The notes under the pieces: generated by a model | Seen by the model: only the letters and a program-made list of their open reading frames with translations | Database searches by the model: none | Told to the model about the DNA's origin: nothing | Made by a program: the position numbers and the translations under genes | Shown: positions 56,189-64,000 of the stretch, in pieces | How the letters are laid out: every line of letters starts with the position of its first letter | Position numbering within the stretch: position 1 is the first letter of the stretch | Assembly (NCBI GenBank): GCA_005503215.1 | Contig: SCNS01000015.1 | Span: 51,495 to 115,494 of the forward strand | Source of the DNA: Sphingomonadaceae bacterium 3R27C6 | Lineage (GTDB): Bacteria; Pseudomonadota; Alphaproteobacteria; Sphingomonadales; Sphingomonadaceae | Direction of reading: 5' to 3' | DNA length: 64,000 bases

Positions 56189-58375
56189 ATGGACAGTCCA
56201 TCGCGGATCGATTCGGGCGACCGGAGGGATGACGAAGCCGATGGAGGCCAGCGCGGCTTTTTCGGCCTGATCGGCTCGCGTATCGGCAAGCAGCGCGGTG
56301 ATGCCGCAGCGAACCTGCGCACCCACGAAGCGCTGCTCCTGCTTCAAAATTACGAGGAAAGCGGCCAGGGCTGGTTCTGGTCGACCGATGCCAAGGGCCG
56401 GCTGACCTATATCACCGATTCGGTGGCGCGATTGATGGGGCGAACGACCGGCCAGCTGCTCGGCACCGTTTTCACCGATCTGTTCCTGCCCGTCGACAGC
56501 CATGGCGAGCGCCAGCGCACCTTGCCCTTCCTGCTCACCAAACAATCGAAATTCGACAAGCTGCCGCTGCGCAGCGCGTTCGAAGGCGACGACCGCTGGT
56601 GGGCAATCTCGGGCCGGCCGCAGTTCGACGGCGGCGGCAAGTTCACCGGATATCGCGGCAGCGGGACCGACGTCACCGCGCAGCGCCGCTCGGCCGAGGA
56701 CGCCTCGCGGCTTGCGCTCTATGACTCGCTGACCGGGCTCGCCAACCGCTTCGCCATTTCGAAAAAGCTCGACACGACGCTCGCGGCCTTTGCGCAGCAG
56801 CAACGCTCGTGCGCGATCATGCTGCTCGACCTCGATCGCTTCAAGCAGGTCAACGACACGCTCGGCCATCCGGCGGGCGATGCGCTGCTCAAACAGGTCG
56901 CCGAACGCCTGCTCAAGATCGTCGGTGACAAGGAAATGGTCAGCCGCCTCGGCGGCGACGAATTCCAGATCATCCTTCCCGACATCGAGGACCGCGGCAA
57001 GCTGGGCGATATGGCCGCCGACATCATCGCCAGCCTGTCGCAACCCTATTCGGTCGAGGGCAGCCGCTGCATCATCGGTGCGTCGGTGGGCGTCGCGATC
57101 GCGCCGTTCGACGGGCTGAGCAGCGACGACCTCGTCCGCAACGCCGATCTTGCGCTCTATGCGGCCAAGGGGAACGGCCGCGGGCGGTTCGCCTTTTATT
57201 CGAGCGATCTGCACACCGCGGCCGAGGATCGCCGCGCGCTCGAGGATGATCTGCGCGACGCGCTGGTGCGCGGCGAGATGACGCTGATGTATCAGCCCGT
57301 CGTCCATTCCAAATCGAACATGGTGAGCGGGGTCGAGGCGCTGATCCGTTGGACGCACCCCGAACGCGGCATGATCTCTCCCGCGGTGTTCATCCCGATC
57401 GCCGAGGAAGCCGGCCTGATCTGGGCACTCGGCGAGTGGGTGCTGCGCACCGCGTGCGAAGATGCGGCGAGCTGGCCGGGCGACATGCGGGTGGCCGTCA
57501 ATGTGTCGCCGATCCAGTTCGCGAATGCCGACTTGCCGAAAGTCGTCGCCAGGGCGCTTGGCGCGACCGGGCTTGCGCCGGGCCGGCTCGAACTGGAAAT
57601 CACCGAAAGCGTGTTCCTGGGCGATACCGCCGAGACCGCGCACATGTTCGAGGCGCTGAAGGCGCTGGGGGTTCGCCTGGCGCTCGACGATTTCGGCACC
57701 GGCTATTCGTCGCTCGCCTATCTGCAATCGGCGCCGTTCGACAAGATCAAGATCGATCAGAGCTTTGTCCGCGACGCGACGATCCCGGGATCGCGCAACG
57801 GCGCGATCATCGCCGCGATCGTCGCGCTCGCCGAGGCGCTCGAGATGGAAACGACCGCCGAGGGCATCGAATCGCTCGACCAGCTCGACCTCATCCGCAA
57901 GCTCAACGTCAGCCACGTCCAGGGCTATGTCTATAGCAGGGCGGTGCCGCAGGCCGAGCTGCTCGAACATGCCGAGGGGACGTGGACGATCAAGCCGGCG
58001 GGTCCCGCGCGCCAGCGCAACGACCGCTTCTCGCTGTTCCGCAAAGTCGGCGCGATCCACGACAACCATCGTTATGCCGTCGTGATCCGCAACCTGTCGG
58101 CCACCGGCGCCTTTATCGAGGGGCTGCTCGATGTGCCTATCGGCACGCGCTTCGTGATCGATTTCGGCGAAGGGCAGCTCGTCACCGCGACCGTGCGCCG
58201 GTCGATAAAGCACCAGCAGGGCGTCGAATTCGAACAGACAATGGTCAGCGACGGCAATGGCGGGCTCTGCACGCGCCACCGCGTTTCGCCCTATCTGATC
58301 GCGGCCGCGACCCAGTCGACGGCGGCGCTGGCGCTGCCGTCTTTCACGACGACGAGCGACTGGAAAGCGGCGTAG
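56189..58375 (+). CDS. PAS-GGDEF-EAL-PilZ bifunctional c-di-GMP protein
   Basis: A 728-residue protein: PAS-like sensor at about 45-165, a GGDEF domain with intact LGGDEF (residues 254-259), an EAL domain with EALIRW (from E383), NVSPIQF, EITES, DDFGTGYSS, KIDQSF and EGIES, and a C-terminal PilZ domain with NLSATG but no clear RxxxR. Catalysis in both directions is possible. No RxxD inhibitory site is seen before GGDEF. ATG at 56189 is used; TTG 3 bases earlier is an alternative. It would set the local c-di-GMP level read by the two PilZ-XRE proteins. Confidence 0.9.
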   Translation: MDSPSRIDSGDRRDDEADGGQRGFFGLIGSRIGKQRGDAAANLRTHEALLLLQNYEESGQGWFWSTDAKGRLTYITDSVARLMGRTTGQLLGTVFTDLFLPVDSHGERQRTLPFLLTKQSKFDKLPLRSAFEGDDRWWAISGRPQFDGGGKFTGYRGSGTDVTAQRRSAEDASRLALYDSLTGLANRFAISKKLDTTLAAFAQQQRSCAIMLLDLDRFKQVNDTLGHPAGDALLKQVAERLLKIVGDKEMVSRLGGDEFQIILPDIEDRGKLGDMAADIIASLSQPYSVEGSRCIIGASVGVAIAPFDGLSSDDLVRNADLALYAAKGNGRGRFAFYSSDLHTAAEDRRALEDDLRDALVRGEMTLMYQPVVHSKSNMVSGVEALIRWTHPERGMISPAVFIPIAEEAGLIWALGEWVLRTACEDAASWPGDMRVAVNVSPIQFANADLPKVVARALGATGLAPGRLELEITESVFLGDTAETAHMFEALKALGVRLALDDFGTGYSSLAYLQSAPFDKIKIDQSFVRDATIPGSRNGAIIAAIVALAEALEMETTAEGIESLDQLDLIRKLNVSHVQGYVYSRAVPQAELLEHAEGTWTIKPAGPARQRNDRFSLFRKVGAIHDNHRYAVVIRNLSATGAFIEGLLDVPIGTRFVIDFGEGQLVTATVRRSIKHQQGVEFEQTMVSDGNGGLCTRHRVSPYLIAAATQSTAALALPSFTTTSDWKAA

Positions 58376-58436
58376 TGCCGGAACCCCGTCTCTGCTGACC
58401 CGTTCTCCCTTCGACCGCCAACGGACGGAGACGACC

Positions 58437-58925
58437 ATGACCGAGACCAAAATATTCGCGCGGCTGAAGGCCGATCACGACCGGCACCGCGAGCTTCTCG
58501 CCCGCATCGACGAAACACAGGGCGACAGCGACGAGCGCCGCTATCTGTTCGAGGCTTTCCGCGTCGAGGTGACCGCGCATGCGGCGTCGGAGGAAATGTC
58601 GCTCTATGCGACGATGCTCGCGAACCCCGATTTGCGCGACGAGGCGCAGCACAGCGTCGCCGAGCATAAGGAGATCGAGGATTATCTGACCGAACTCTAT
58701 GAGATGGATTTTTCCTCGACCGGCTGGCTCACGCGATTTCGCACGATGAAGGAGCGTTACCTCCACCATATCGACGAGGAGGAGGAAGAGATGTTCCCGC
58801 AGGCCGAAAAGGGGCTGTCGGACGCGAAGAAGCGCGAGCTCATCAAGATATTCGAGAAGGAAAAGCCGAAGGAAAAGGCGAAGGCGGCCGAGGACGAACC
58901 GTCGAGCGAGCACGCGAAAGCCTGA
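58437..58925 (+). CDS. hemerythrin-domain protein
   Basis: A 162-residue hemerythrin (HHE) protein with di-iron-ligand-like histidines in KADHDRHRELL, HAASEE, AEHKEIEDYL and YLHHIDEEEEEMFP, plus a charged lysine-rich tail. It could bind oxygen or iron. It lies 61 bases after the GGDEF-EAL gene and may share its transcript, giving an oxygen input into c-di-GMP control; this is speculation. Confidence 0.85.
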   Translation: MTETKIFARLKADHDRHRELLARIDETQGDSDERRYLFEAFRVEVTAHAASEEMSLYATMLANPDLRDEAQHSVAEHKEIEDYLTELYEMDFSSTGWLTRFRTMKERYLHHIDEEEEEMFPQAEKGLSDAKKRELIKIFEKEKPKEKAKAAEDEPSSEHAKA

Positions 58926-58972
58926 CCGCCCGCCCTCGACTTTCGGCGCGCGCCCCGCCATAGGCGCGCGCC

Positions 58973-60097
58973 ATGACCGACAGATTCGCCTTTTCGATCG
59001 CCGCGACCGACGGCGCCGCGCGCACGGGCGTGATCCGGATGCAGCGCGGCGACATCCGCACCCCCGCCTTCATGCCCGTCGGCACCGCCGCGACGGTGAA
59101 GGCGATGCGTCCCGCCGAGGTGCGTGCGACCGGCGCCGACATCATCCTTGGCAACACCTATCACCTGATGCTGCGCCCGACCGCCGAGCGCATGGCGCGG
59201 CTGGGCGGGCTCCACAATTTCATGGGCTGGGACCGGCCGATCCTGACCGATAGCGGCGGCTATCAGGTGATGAGCCTGTCGGCGCTGACCAAGCAGAGCG
59301 AGGACGGCGTCGCGTTCAAGAGCCACCTCGACGGCTCGCGTCATATGCTGACCCCCGAGCGATCGATGGAAATCCAGCGGCTGCTCGGCAGCGACATCGT
59401 GATGGCGTTCGACGAATGCCCGCCGAATGGCGTCGATGGCAAGCGCGCCGAGGCGAGCATGGAGCGATCGATGCGCTGGGCGGCGCGCAGCCGCGCCGGC
59501 TTCGACGCGGGCGAGGAGCATGCCGCGCGATCGGCGCTGTTCGGCATCCAGCAGGGCTCGCTCGACGCGAAGCTGCGCGCGCGTTCGGCGGCGGCGCTGA
59601 CCGACATCGGTTTCGACGGCTATGCGATCGGCGGGCTGGCCGTCGGCGAAGGTCAGGAGGCGATGTTCGGGGTGCTCGATTATGCGCCGGGGCAGCTACC
59701 CGCCGACAAGCCGCGTTACCTGATGGGGGTCGGCAAGCCCGACGACCTCGTCGGCGCGGTCGCGCGCGGGGTCGACATGTTCGATTGCGTGCTGCCGACG
59801 CGGTCGGGGCGGAATGGGCAGGCGTTCACCCGCGACGGCCCGATCAATATCCGCAACGCGAAATTCGCCGAGGATCCGGCGCCGCTCGATGCCGATTGCC
59901 GCTGCCCGGTGTGCACGACCTGGTCGCGCGCCTATCTGCACCACCTCGTCCGCTCGGGCGAGATGCTCGGCGCGATGCTGATGACGCAGCATAATCTGCA
60001 TTATTATCAGGATCTGATGCAGGATATGCGCGACGCGATCGCCGCGGGCCGTTTCGCGTCGTTTCAAAGCGATTTCGACGCGCGTTACCGGCGCTGA
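58973..60097 (+). CDS. tgt: queuine tRNA-ribosyltransferase
   Basis: Exchanges guanine for queuine precursor in the tRNA anticodon. The 374-residue protein has [29 protein letters not shown] [25 protein letters not shown] and the zinc site [22 protein letters not shown]-like element begins a few bases after its stop. Its normal partner queA lies 11 kb upstream. Confidence 0.97.
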   Translation: MTDRFAFSIAATDGAARTGVIRMQRGDIRTPAFMPVGTAATVKAMRPAEVRATGADIILGNTYHLMLRPTAERMARLGGLHNFMGWDRPILTDSGGYQVMSLSALTKQSEDGVAFKSHLDGSRHMLTPERSMEIQRLLGSDIVMAFDECPPNGVDGKRAEASMERSMRWAARSRAGFDAGEEHAARSALFGIQQGSLDAKLRARSAAALTDIGFDGYAIGGLAVGEGQEAMFGVLDYAPGQLPADKPRYLMGVGKPDDLVGAVARGVDMFDCVLPTRSGRNGQAFTRDGPINIRNAKFAEDPAPLDADCRCPVCTTWSRAYLHHLVRSGEMLGAMLMTQHNLHYYQDLMQDMRDAIAAGRFASFQSDFDARYRR

Positions 60098-60099
60098 AA

Positions 60100-60371
60100 A
60101 TTAGGGCCCAGACCCCTTACTGGCGGGTTCGAGGCGTCGAAATGGCGAAGATCTTGGGTTCGGGTGCGCGCCGCGGATAGCATCGCTACCCGCAAGGGCA
60201 CGCGGGCCCAAGATCGAAGCCATTTCGGCGTCCCTTCGGGATTTGACCGATTTTGCCCAGAGCGTCGTCGGCAAGTCTAGAAATATCGACATATTCCCGC
60301 GCCTTGCCTCCTAGCCCTGAGCAAAATCGCTTCAAACTTCGGACCCGTCAGTAAGGGGTCTGGGCCCTAAT
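60100..60371. mobile_element. MITE-like non-autonomous element with terminal inverted repeats
   Basis: 272 bases including flanking TA copies. The terminal inverted repeats (GGGCCCAGACCCCTTACTG onward, 29 bases) match with two mismatches; TA at 60102-60103 and 60368-60369 is a likely target-site duplication. A second pair of inverted arms (60138-60167 with 60198-60227) lies inside. No transposase gene is present. The right end supplies the third base of the nepR stop codon. Confidence 0.85.
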
Positions 60372-60537
60372 CGAGCTTGCCGAGCAGGTCGAGCAACGAC
60401 TGCGGAATATCTTCGTCGACGGTGGACTCATAGGCGCGGCGCAGGGCGCCGTTGACGTCCTGCCCCTTGGCGGAAGGTTTTTTATCCGCGTCCTTTCCGG
60501 AGGTCTCGCTACGTGGCGAACCGGTTTTAGACGACAT
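60367..60537 (-). CDS. nepR: NepR-family anti-sigma factor
   Basis: A 56-residue protein too short for many gene callers. Its C-terminal ALRRAYESTVDEDIPQSLLD, then LLGKL, matches the NepR core helices. NepR holds sigma factor EcfG inactive until phosphorylated PhyR binds it. The usual ecfG gene does not follow; the space ends in a MITE-like element and convergent tgt. The start at 60537 is preceded by an 85-base leader from a probable EcfG-type promoter. Confidence 0.9.
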   Translation of the reverse strand: MSSKTGSPRSETSGKDADKKPSAKGQDVNGALRRAYESTVDEDIPQSLLDLLGKLD

Positions 60538-60619
60538 TATCGAAGCATCCGCTGGACATGGGACCTTTTGCTAACCGCGCGTACACCAAAGCGCAATGGC
60601 GCGTTTGTTCCTTCCCGAT

Positions 60620-60646
60620 GAAACTATTTTGCGGCTAAATCGTTCC
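60620..60646. promoter_or_regulatory. bidirectional EcfG-like promoter between nepR and phyR
   Basis: On the plus strand, GAAAC (60620-60624), 16 bases, CGTT (60641-60644). On the minus strand, GGAAC (60646-60642), 16 bases, AGTT (or 17 bases, GTTT). Both fit the EcfG consensus GGAAC-N16/17-CGTT with one mismatch or none, and face phyR and nepR. This would let the stress sigma factor feed back on both genes. Confidence 0.65.
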
Positions 60647-60746
60647 CAAAGGTTGAAATATATCGGATGGTGCGGGGGAAGCGCGGGCGCGTGTCCCTTT
60701 TTCGGACGCATCCGCCAAAATTCGTGCGGCTATCAGGAGGTAAAAT

Positions 60747-61541
60747 ATGTCGTTGGGTCAGTCGGTTGCGCCGCATCTTCCCTATTTGCGGCGCTATGGC
60801 CGGTCCATTTCCGGGAGCCAGCAAAGCGGCGATGCGTTGGTCGCTCGCTTGCTCGAAACGCTCGTCGCGAACCCTGGCGCGGTCGATACCGGCGCCGATT
60901 TGCGCATCCAGCTTTACCGGATGGTGCATGACAATTTCGGTCTGATGACCGAACAGGCGGCCGCGACCGACGACGGCGCGCTGTCCGATATCGCGATTGC
61001 CGATGCCCGCCTGCGCCGGATTCCGTCGCTCGCGCGGCAGGCGCTGCTGCTCACTGCGGTCGAGGGTTTCGGCTTCGAGGACACCGGACGGATCATCGGC
61101 CGCGACGCCGAGGCGGTGCGCATGTTGATTTCGGACGCGACCGACGAGATCGACCGCCAGACCCGCGCGCGCATCCTGATCATCGAGGACGAGCCGATCA
61201 TCGCGATGGACATCGAAATGATCGTCCGCGAACTCGGCCACGACGTCGTCGGCGTCGCGACGACGCACCGCGAGGCGGTCGACGAAGCGCAGAAGCACCA
61301 GCCGGGCCTCGTGCTCGCCGACATCCAGCTCGCCGACAACAGCTCGGGGATCGAGGCAGTGCAGGAAATTCTGACCGAAGTGAAGGTGCCCGTCATCTTC
61401 ATCACCGCCTTCCCCGAACGGCTGCTGACCGGCGACCGGCCCGAGCCGGCGTTCCTGCTCACCAAGCCGTACCAGCCCGCGACCTTGCGAGCGGCGATTT
61501 CGCAGGTGCTGTTCTTCGACGAAAGCACGATCCCGGCCTGA
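60747..61541 (+). CDS. phyR: PhyR general stress response regulator
   Basis: Anti-anti-sigma factor of the alphaproteobacterial general stress response. The 264-residue protein has an N-terminal sigma-like domain (about 1-125, ending in the region LTAVEGFGFEDTGRIIGRDA) and a C-terminal receiver (E147-D148, phosphoacceptor D192 in VLADIQLAD, K240 in LLTKP, FITAFPE typical of FAT GUY receivers). Phosphorylation lets it bind NepR and free EcfG. AGGAGG precedes the ATG. Confidence 0.97.
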   Translation: MSLGQSVAPHLPYLRRYGRSISGSQQSGDALVARLLETLVANPGAVDTGADLRIQLYRMVHDNFGLMTEQAAATDDGALSDIAIADARLRRIPSLARQALLLTAVEGFGFEDTGRIIGRDAEAVRMLISDATDEIDRQTRARILIIEDEPIIAMDIEMIVRELGHDVVGVATTHREAVDEAQKHQPGLVLADIQLADNSSGIEAVQEILTEVKVPVIFITAFPERLLTGDRPEPAFLLTKPYQPATLRAAISQVLFFDESTIPA

Positions 61542-61595
61542 CCGGGCATTGCCCGCCCTTGTCACGCGCCGCCGCGCGGGTGATAGGGCGGGGCG

Positions 61596-64000
61596 ATGAC
61601 ATTATTGGACGCTTCCCGCCGCCAGTCGGCGCTCGACCGGCTTACCGCGCATGCGCCCTTTCTCGCGCGGCTCGCCGAACTCTATCCCGACGACGTTGCG
61701 CGCTATCTTGGCGACGGCACGGATGCCGCGCTTGCCGGGGTCAGCGCGCCGCCGGTCGATGACGATATCATGCGGACGCTGCGCCAATGGCGCGGACGGA
61801 TGGCGCTGCTGCTCGCGCTCGGCGATCTGTCGGGCGAGCATGATGTGGCGACGACGACGCGGCTGCTGTCGGACTTTGCCGATCAGGCGTGCGACGCGGC
61901 GCTCGCCGCCGCCTTTGCCGAACGTGTGCCCGGCGAGGAGCCACGCGGCCTCGCGGTGATCGCGCTCGGCAAGCTCGGCAGTTACGAGCTCAATTACTCG
62001 TCGGACATCGACCCGATCCTGATCTTCGATCCCGACACGCTGCCGCGCCGCCAGCGCGACGATCCGGGCGAGGCGGCGGTGCGGATCGCGCGGCGGATGA
62101 CCGAAATCCTGTCGGCGCGGACGGGTGACGGCCATGTCCTCCGCGTCGACCTCCGCCTCCGTCCGCATCCCGAGGTGACGCCGATCGTGCTCCCCGTGAA
62201 CGCGGCGATCTCCTATTATGAATCCGAAGCGCTCGCGTGGGAGCAGGCGGCTTTCATCCGCAGCCGCGCATCGGCGGGCGACCGCGCGCTCGGCGAGCAG
62301 TTCCTGTCGGCGATCCAGCCCTTCATCTGGCGTCGCAGCCTCGATTTCCGGCAACTCAAGGAAATCGGCGCGATGAGCGACCGGATCCGCGACCATTTCG
62401 CGCAAGGGCAGGCGTTCGGGCCGGGGTTCGACCTGAAGCGCGGGCGCGGCGGCATCCGCGAGATCGAGTTTTTCGCGCAGGTCCATCAGTTGATCTATGG
62501 CGGCCGCGACCCGTCGCTGCGCGTGCCCGCGACGGTCGATGCGCTCGCGGCGCTCGCCGACGCCGGGCGGATCGAGCTGGACGATGCCAACCGCCTGTCG
62601 GGCCATTATGCGACGCTGCGCCGCATCGAGCATCGGCTTCAGATGATCGAGGATCAGCAGACGCACAGCCTGCCGACGCAGGAAGCGGCGCTCGACTGCG
62701 TCGCGCGGCTCGACGGCGAGCCCAATGGCGCAGCTTTGCTCGCGGTGCTCGAACCCGTCGTGAACGACGTTGGCAGCTGTTACGACCGGCTCGTCGCCGA
62801 GCGCGCGGTGACCACGGGCCTGCCGCGCGACGAGGAGAGTCTCGCGGCGCAGCTGGTCGCGGCGGGGTTCGATCCGCCGGGTGCCGCGCTGCGCACAATC
62901 GCGGAATGGCGTGGGGGCAAGCTCCGCGCACTCCGCAGCCCCGCGGCGCTCGACGCGCTCGAGACGATGCTGCCCGAACTGGTCAAGGCATTGGGCGCGG
63001 CGCCCGATCCGCAAGCGACGCTGACGCGCTTCGACAAACTCGTCGCGGGGCTGCCGAGTGCGATCAACTTCTTTCACCTGCTCGGCGCGCAGCCGGCCTT
63101 GGCGCGGATCGCAACGCGGATTCTCTCGCTCGCACCAACGCTGGCCGACGCGCTCGGCACGCGCGTCGAGCTGATCGAAGGGCTGATCGACCAGCGCGCC
63201 TTCGATGCCCCCGCGAACAAGGAGCAGCTGGCGGCCGAATGGGGCCCGGGGCTCGCGGCGCTCGATTATGAGCGGCTGCTCGACCGGGTGCGCGACCATG
63301 TCGGCGAACGGCGTTTCGCCTATGGCGCGCAGCTCGTCGCGGGCGCGACCGACCCGCTGGTGATCGCATGCGGCTATTCGGAGCTGGCCGAAGCGGCGCT
63401 TGGCGTGCTCGCCGACGCGACGGTCGCCGAATTCGTCGCGGCGCACGGGCGCGTCCCCGACAGCGAGCTGGTCGTGCTCGCACTCGGCCGCCTCGGGGGG
63501 CGGGCGCTGACGCATGCGTCGGACCTCGACCTCATCTATCTTTTCACCGGCGACCATCTCGCCGAATCCGACGGGCCGCGCCCGCTCGGCGCGACGACCT
63601 ATTACAACCGCCTCGCGCAGCGCGTGACTGCGGCGATGTCGGTCCCGACCGCGGCGGGCAAGCTCTACGACGTCGACACGCGCCTCCGGCCGCAGGGCGC
63701 GCAAGGGCCGCTCGTGGTGACGGTCGACAGCTTCGAACGCTATCAGCGCGAGGAAGCCTGGACGTGGGAGCATATGGCGCTGCTTCGCGCGCGGCCGGTG
63801 TACGGTTCGGATGCGGCGAAGGCAGAGGTCCAGCGCATCATCGACGAATTGCTTGCGATCCCGCGCGACCCGGCAAAGCTCGCGGCCGACGCGGCGGAGA
63901 TGCGCAGCAAGATCGCGGCGCATAAACCCGCCAACGGCGCGCTCGACATCAAGGGCGGGCCGTTGGCGGGTTTATGCGCCGCGATCTTGCTGCGCATCTC
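61596..64000 (+). CDS. glnE: glutamine synthetase adenylyltransferase/removing enzyme (3'-truncated)
   Basis: Bifunctional enzyme that adenylylates and deadenylylates glutamine synthetase. ATG at 61596; 801 codons are visible and the frame runs off the window. The first nucleotidyltransferase motif is ALGKLGSYELNYSSDIDPIL, the second ALGRLGGRALTHASDLDLIY; the second domain is truncated. From about 63959 the protein departs from the family (expected GPGGLVDLEF-like sequence), where an inverted repeat begins. Confidence 0.9.
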   Translation, partial: MTLLDASRRQSALDRLTAHAPFLARLAELYPDDVARYLGDGTDAALAGVSAPPVDDDIMRTLRQWRGRMALLLALGDLSGEHDVATTTRLLSDFADQACDAALAAAFAERVPGEEPRGLAVIALGKLGSYELNYSSDIDPILIFDPDTLPRRQRDDPGEAAVRIARRMTEILSARTGDGHVLRVDLRLRPHPEVTPIVLPVNAAISYYESEALAWEQAAFIRSRASAGDRALGEQFLSAIQPFIWRRSLDFRQLKEIGAMSDRIRDHFAQGQAFGPGFDLKRGRGGIREIEFFAQVHQLIYGGRDPSLRVPATVDALAALADAGRIELDDANRLSGHYATLRRIEHRLQMIEDQQTHSLPTQEAALDCVARLDGEPNGAALLAVLEPVVNDVGSCYDRLVAERAVTTGLPRDEESLAAQLVAAGFDPPGAALRTIAEWRGGKLRALRSPAALDALETMLPELVKALGAAPDPQATLTRFDKLVAGLPSAINFFHLLGAQPALARIATRILSLAPTLADALGTRVELIEGLIDQRAFDAPANKEQLAAEWGPGLAALDYERLLDRVRDHVGERRFAYGAQLVAGATDPLVIACGYSELAEAALGVLADATVAEFVAAHGRVPDSELVVLALGRLGGRALTHASDLDLIYLFTGDHLAESDGPRPLGATTYYNRLAQRVTAAMSVPTAAGKLYDVDTRLRPQGAQGPLVVTVDSFERYQREEAWTWEHMALLRARPVYGSDAAKAEVQRIIDELLAIPRDPAKLAADAAEMRSKIAAHKPANGALDIKGGPLAGLCAAILLRI
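63897..64000. repeat. perfect 42-base inverted repeat inside glnE at the window edge
   Basis: Positions 63897-63938 and 63959-64000 are exact reverse complements around a 20-base loop, within the glnE reading frame. The right arm replaces the expected conserved residues. The arms may extend past the window. Cloning or assembly fold-back is a likely explanation. Confidence 0.9.

Noticed and set aside
61596..63900. Apparent frameshift in glnE
   Set aside because: A miscount of the start codon by one base gave this impression; with the ATG at 61596 the frame is continuous up to the inverted repeat.

Overview
The window is high-GC DNA from an alphaproteobacterium, most likely a sphingomonad (Sphingopyxis or a close relative). 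Supporting signs are a PhyR/NepR general stress locus with EcfG-type promoter sequences, the blocks coaD-cyclophilin-queA, yfgM-bamB-der and sucAB-lpd, a Coq4-family protein, and several intergenic palindrome families. No rRNA, tRNA, CRISPR array, prophage or plasmid gene was found. The genes are densely packed with many 1-8 nt stop/start overlaps. Several genes are missed by a simple longest-ORF reading: a 56-residue nepR, a 56-residue membrane protein overlapping the DAHP synthase gene, and a glnE that runs off the right edge.

Layout. 1-6464: end of the 2-oxoglutarate dehydrogenase operon (sucA partial, sucB, a lipoprotein, lpdA), then an exported M20 amidohydrolase. 6469-12075: small metabolic genes (GFA-family, TRIC channel, MpaB-like oxygenase, alpha/beta hydrolase) and sppA. 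12154-18261: an SDR protein and proB, then a VOC/Lrp/PLP-lyase/MipA block lying between proB and obgE. 18437-25213: TetR with a metal-dependent hydrolase, a methyltransferase-like protein, GNAT, NfeD/SPFH, a CoA-ester lyase and an M28 peptidase. 25227-31859: class II DAHP synthase with an overlapping small membrane protein, a membrane-anchored cNMP-domain protein, a reductase/glpQ/aldo-keto operon, an XRE/membrane-protein pair and panB. 31971-37516: yfgM-bamB-der-tusA-like-Hpt, then a DUF418 membrane protein. 37646-43857: coq4-like, HxlR/flavin reductase pair, DUF72, purL and two unknown genes. 43931-47575: xseB-ispA-coaD-cyclophilin-queA.

The most interesting part is 47589-58925, which separates queA from tgt, genes usually adjacent in alphaproteobacteria. 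It holds a chaperone-usher pilus cluster of the spore-coat-U (archaic/sigma, Csu-like) type: minor subunit, probable major pilin, chaperone, usher, tip-like subunit and a small extra subunit. On both sides it is bracketed by paralogous genes for proteins that fuse an N-terminal PilZ (c-di-GMP-binding) domain to an XRE helix-turn-helix. A PAS-GGDEF-EAL-PilZ protein and a hemerythrin-domain protein follow. The 512-bp AT-rich leader between the first PilZ-XRE gene and the pilus genes repeats the motif ATTAAC, which also occurs upstream of the second PilZ-XRE gene. Together this suggests a c-di-GMP-controlled pilus locus with direct PilZ transcription factors.

The right end holds tgt, a MITE-like element inserted at a TA in the nepR stop codon, nepR, a promoter that reads as EcfG-like on both strands, phyR and a partial glnE. 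The last 104 bases of the window form a perfect 42-bp inverted repeat inside glnE, which may be an assembly fold-back.
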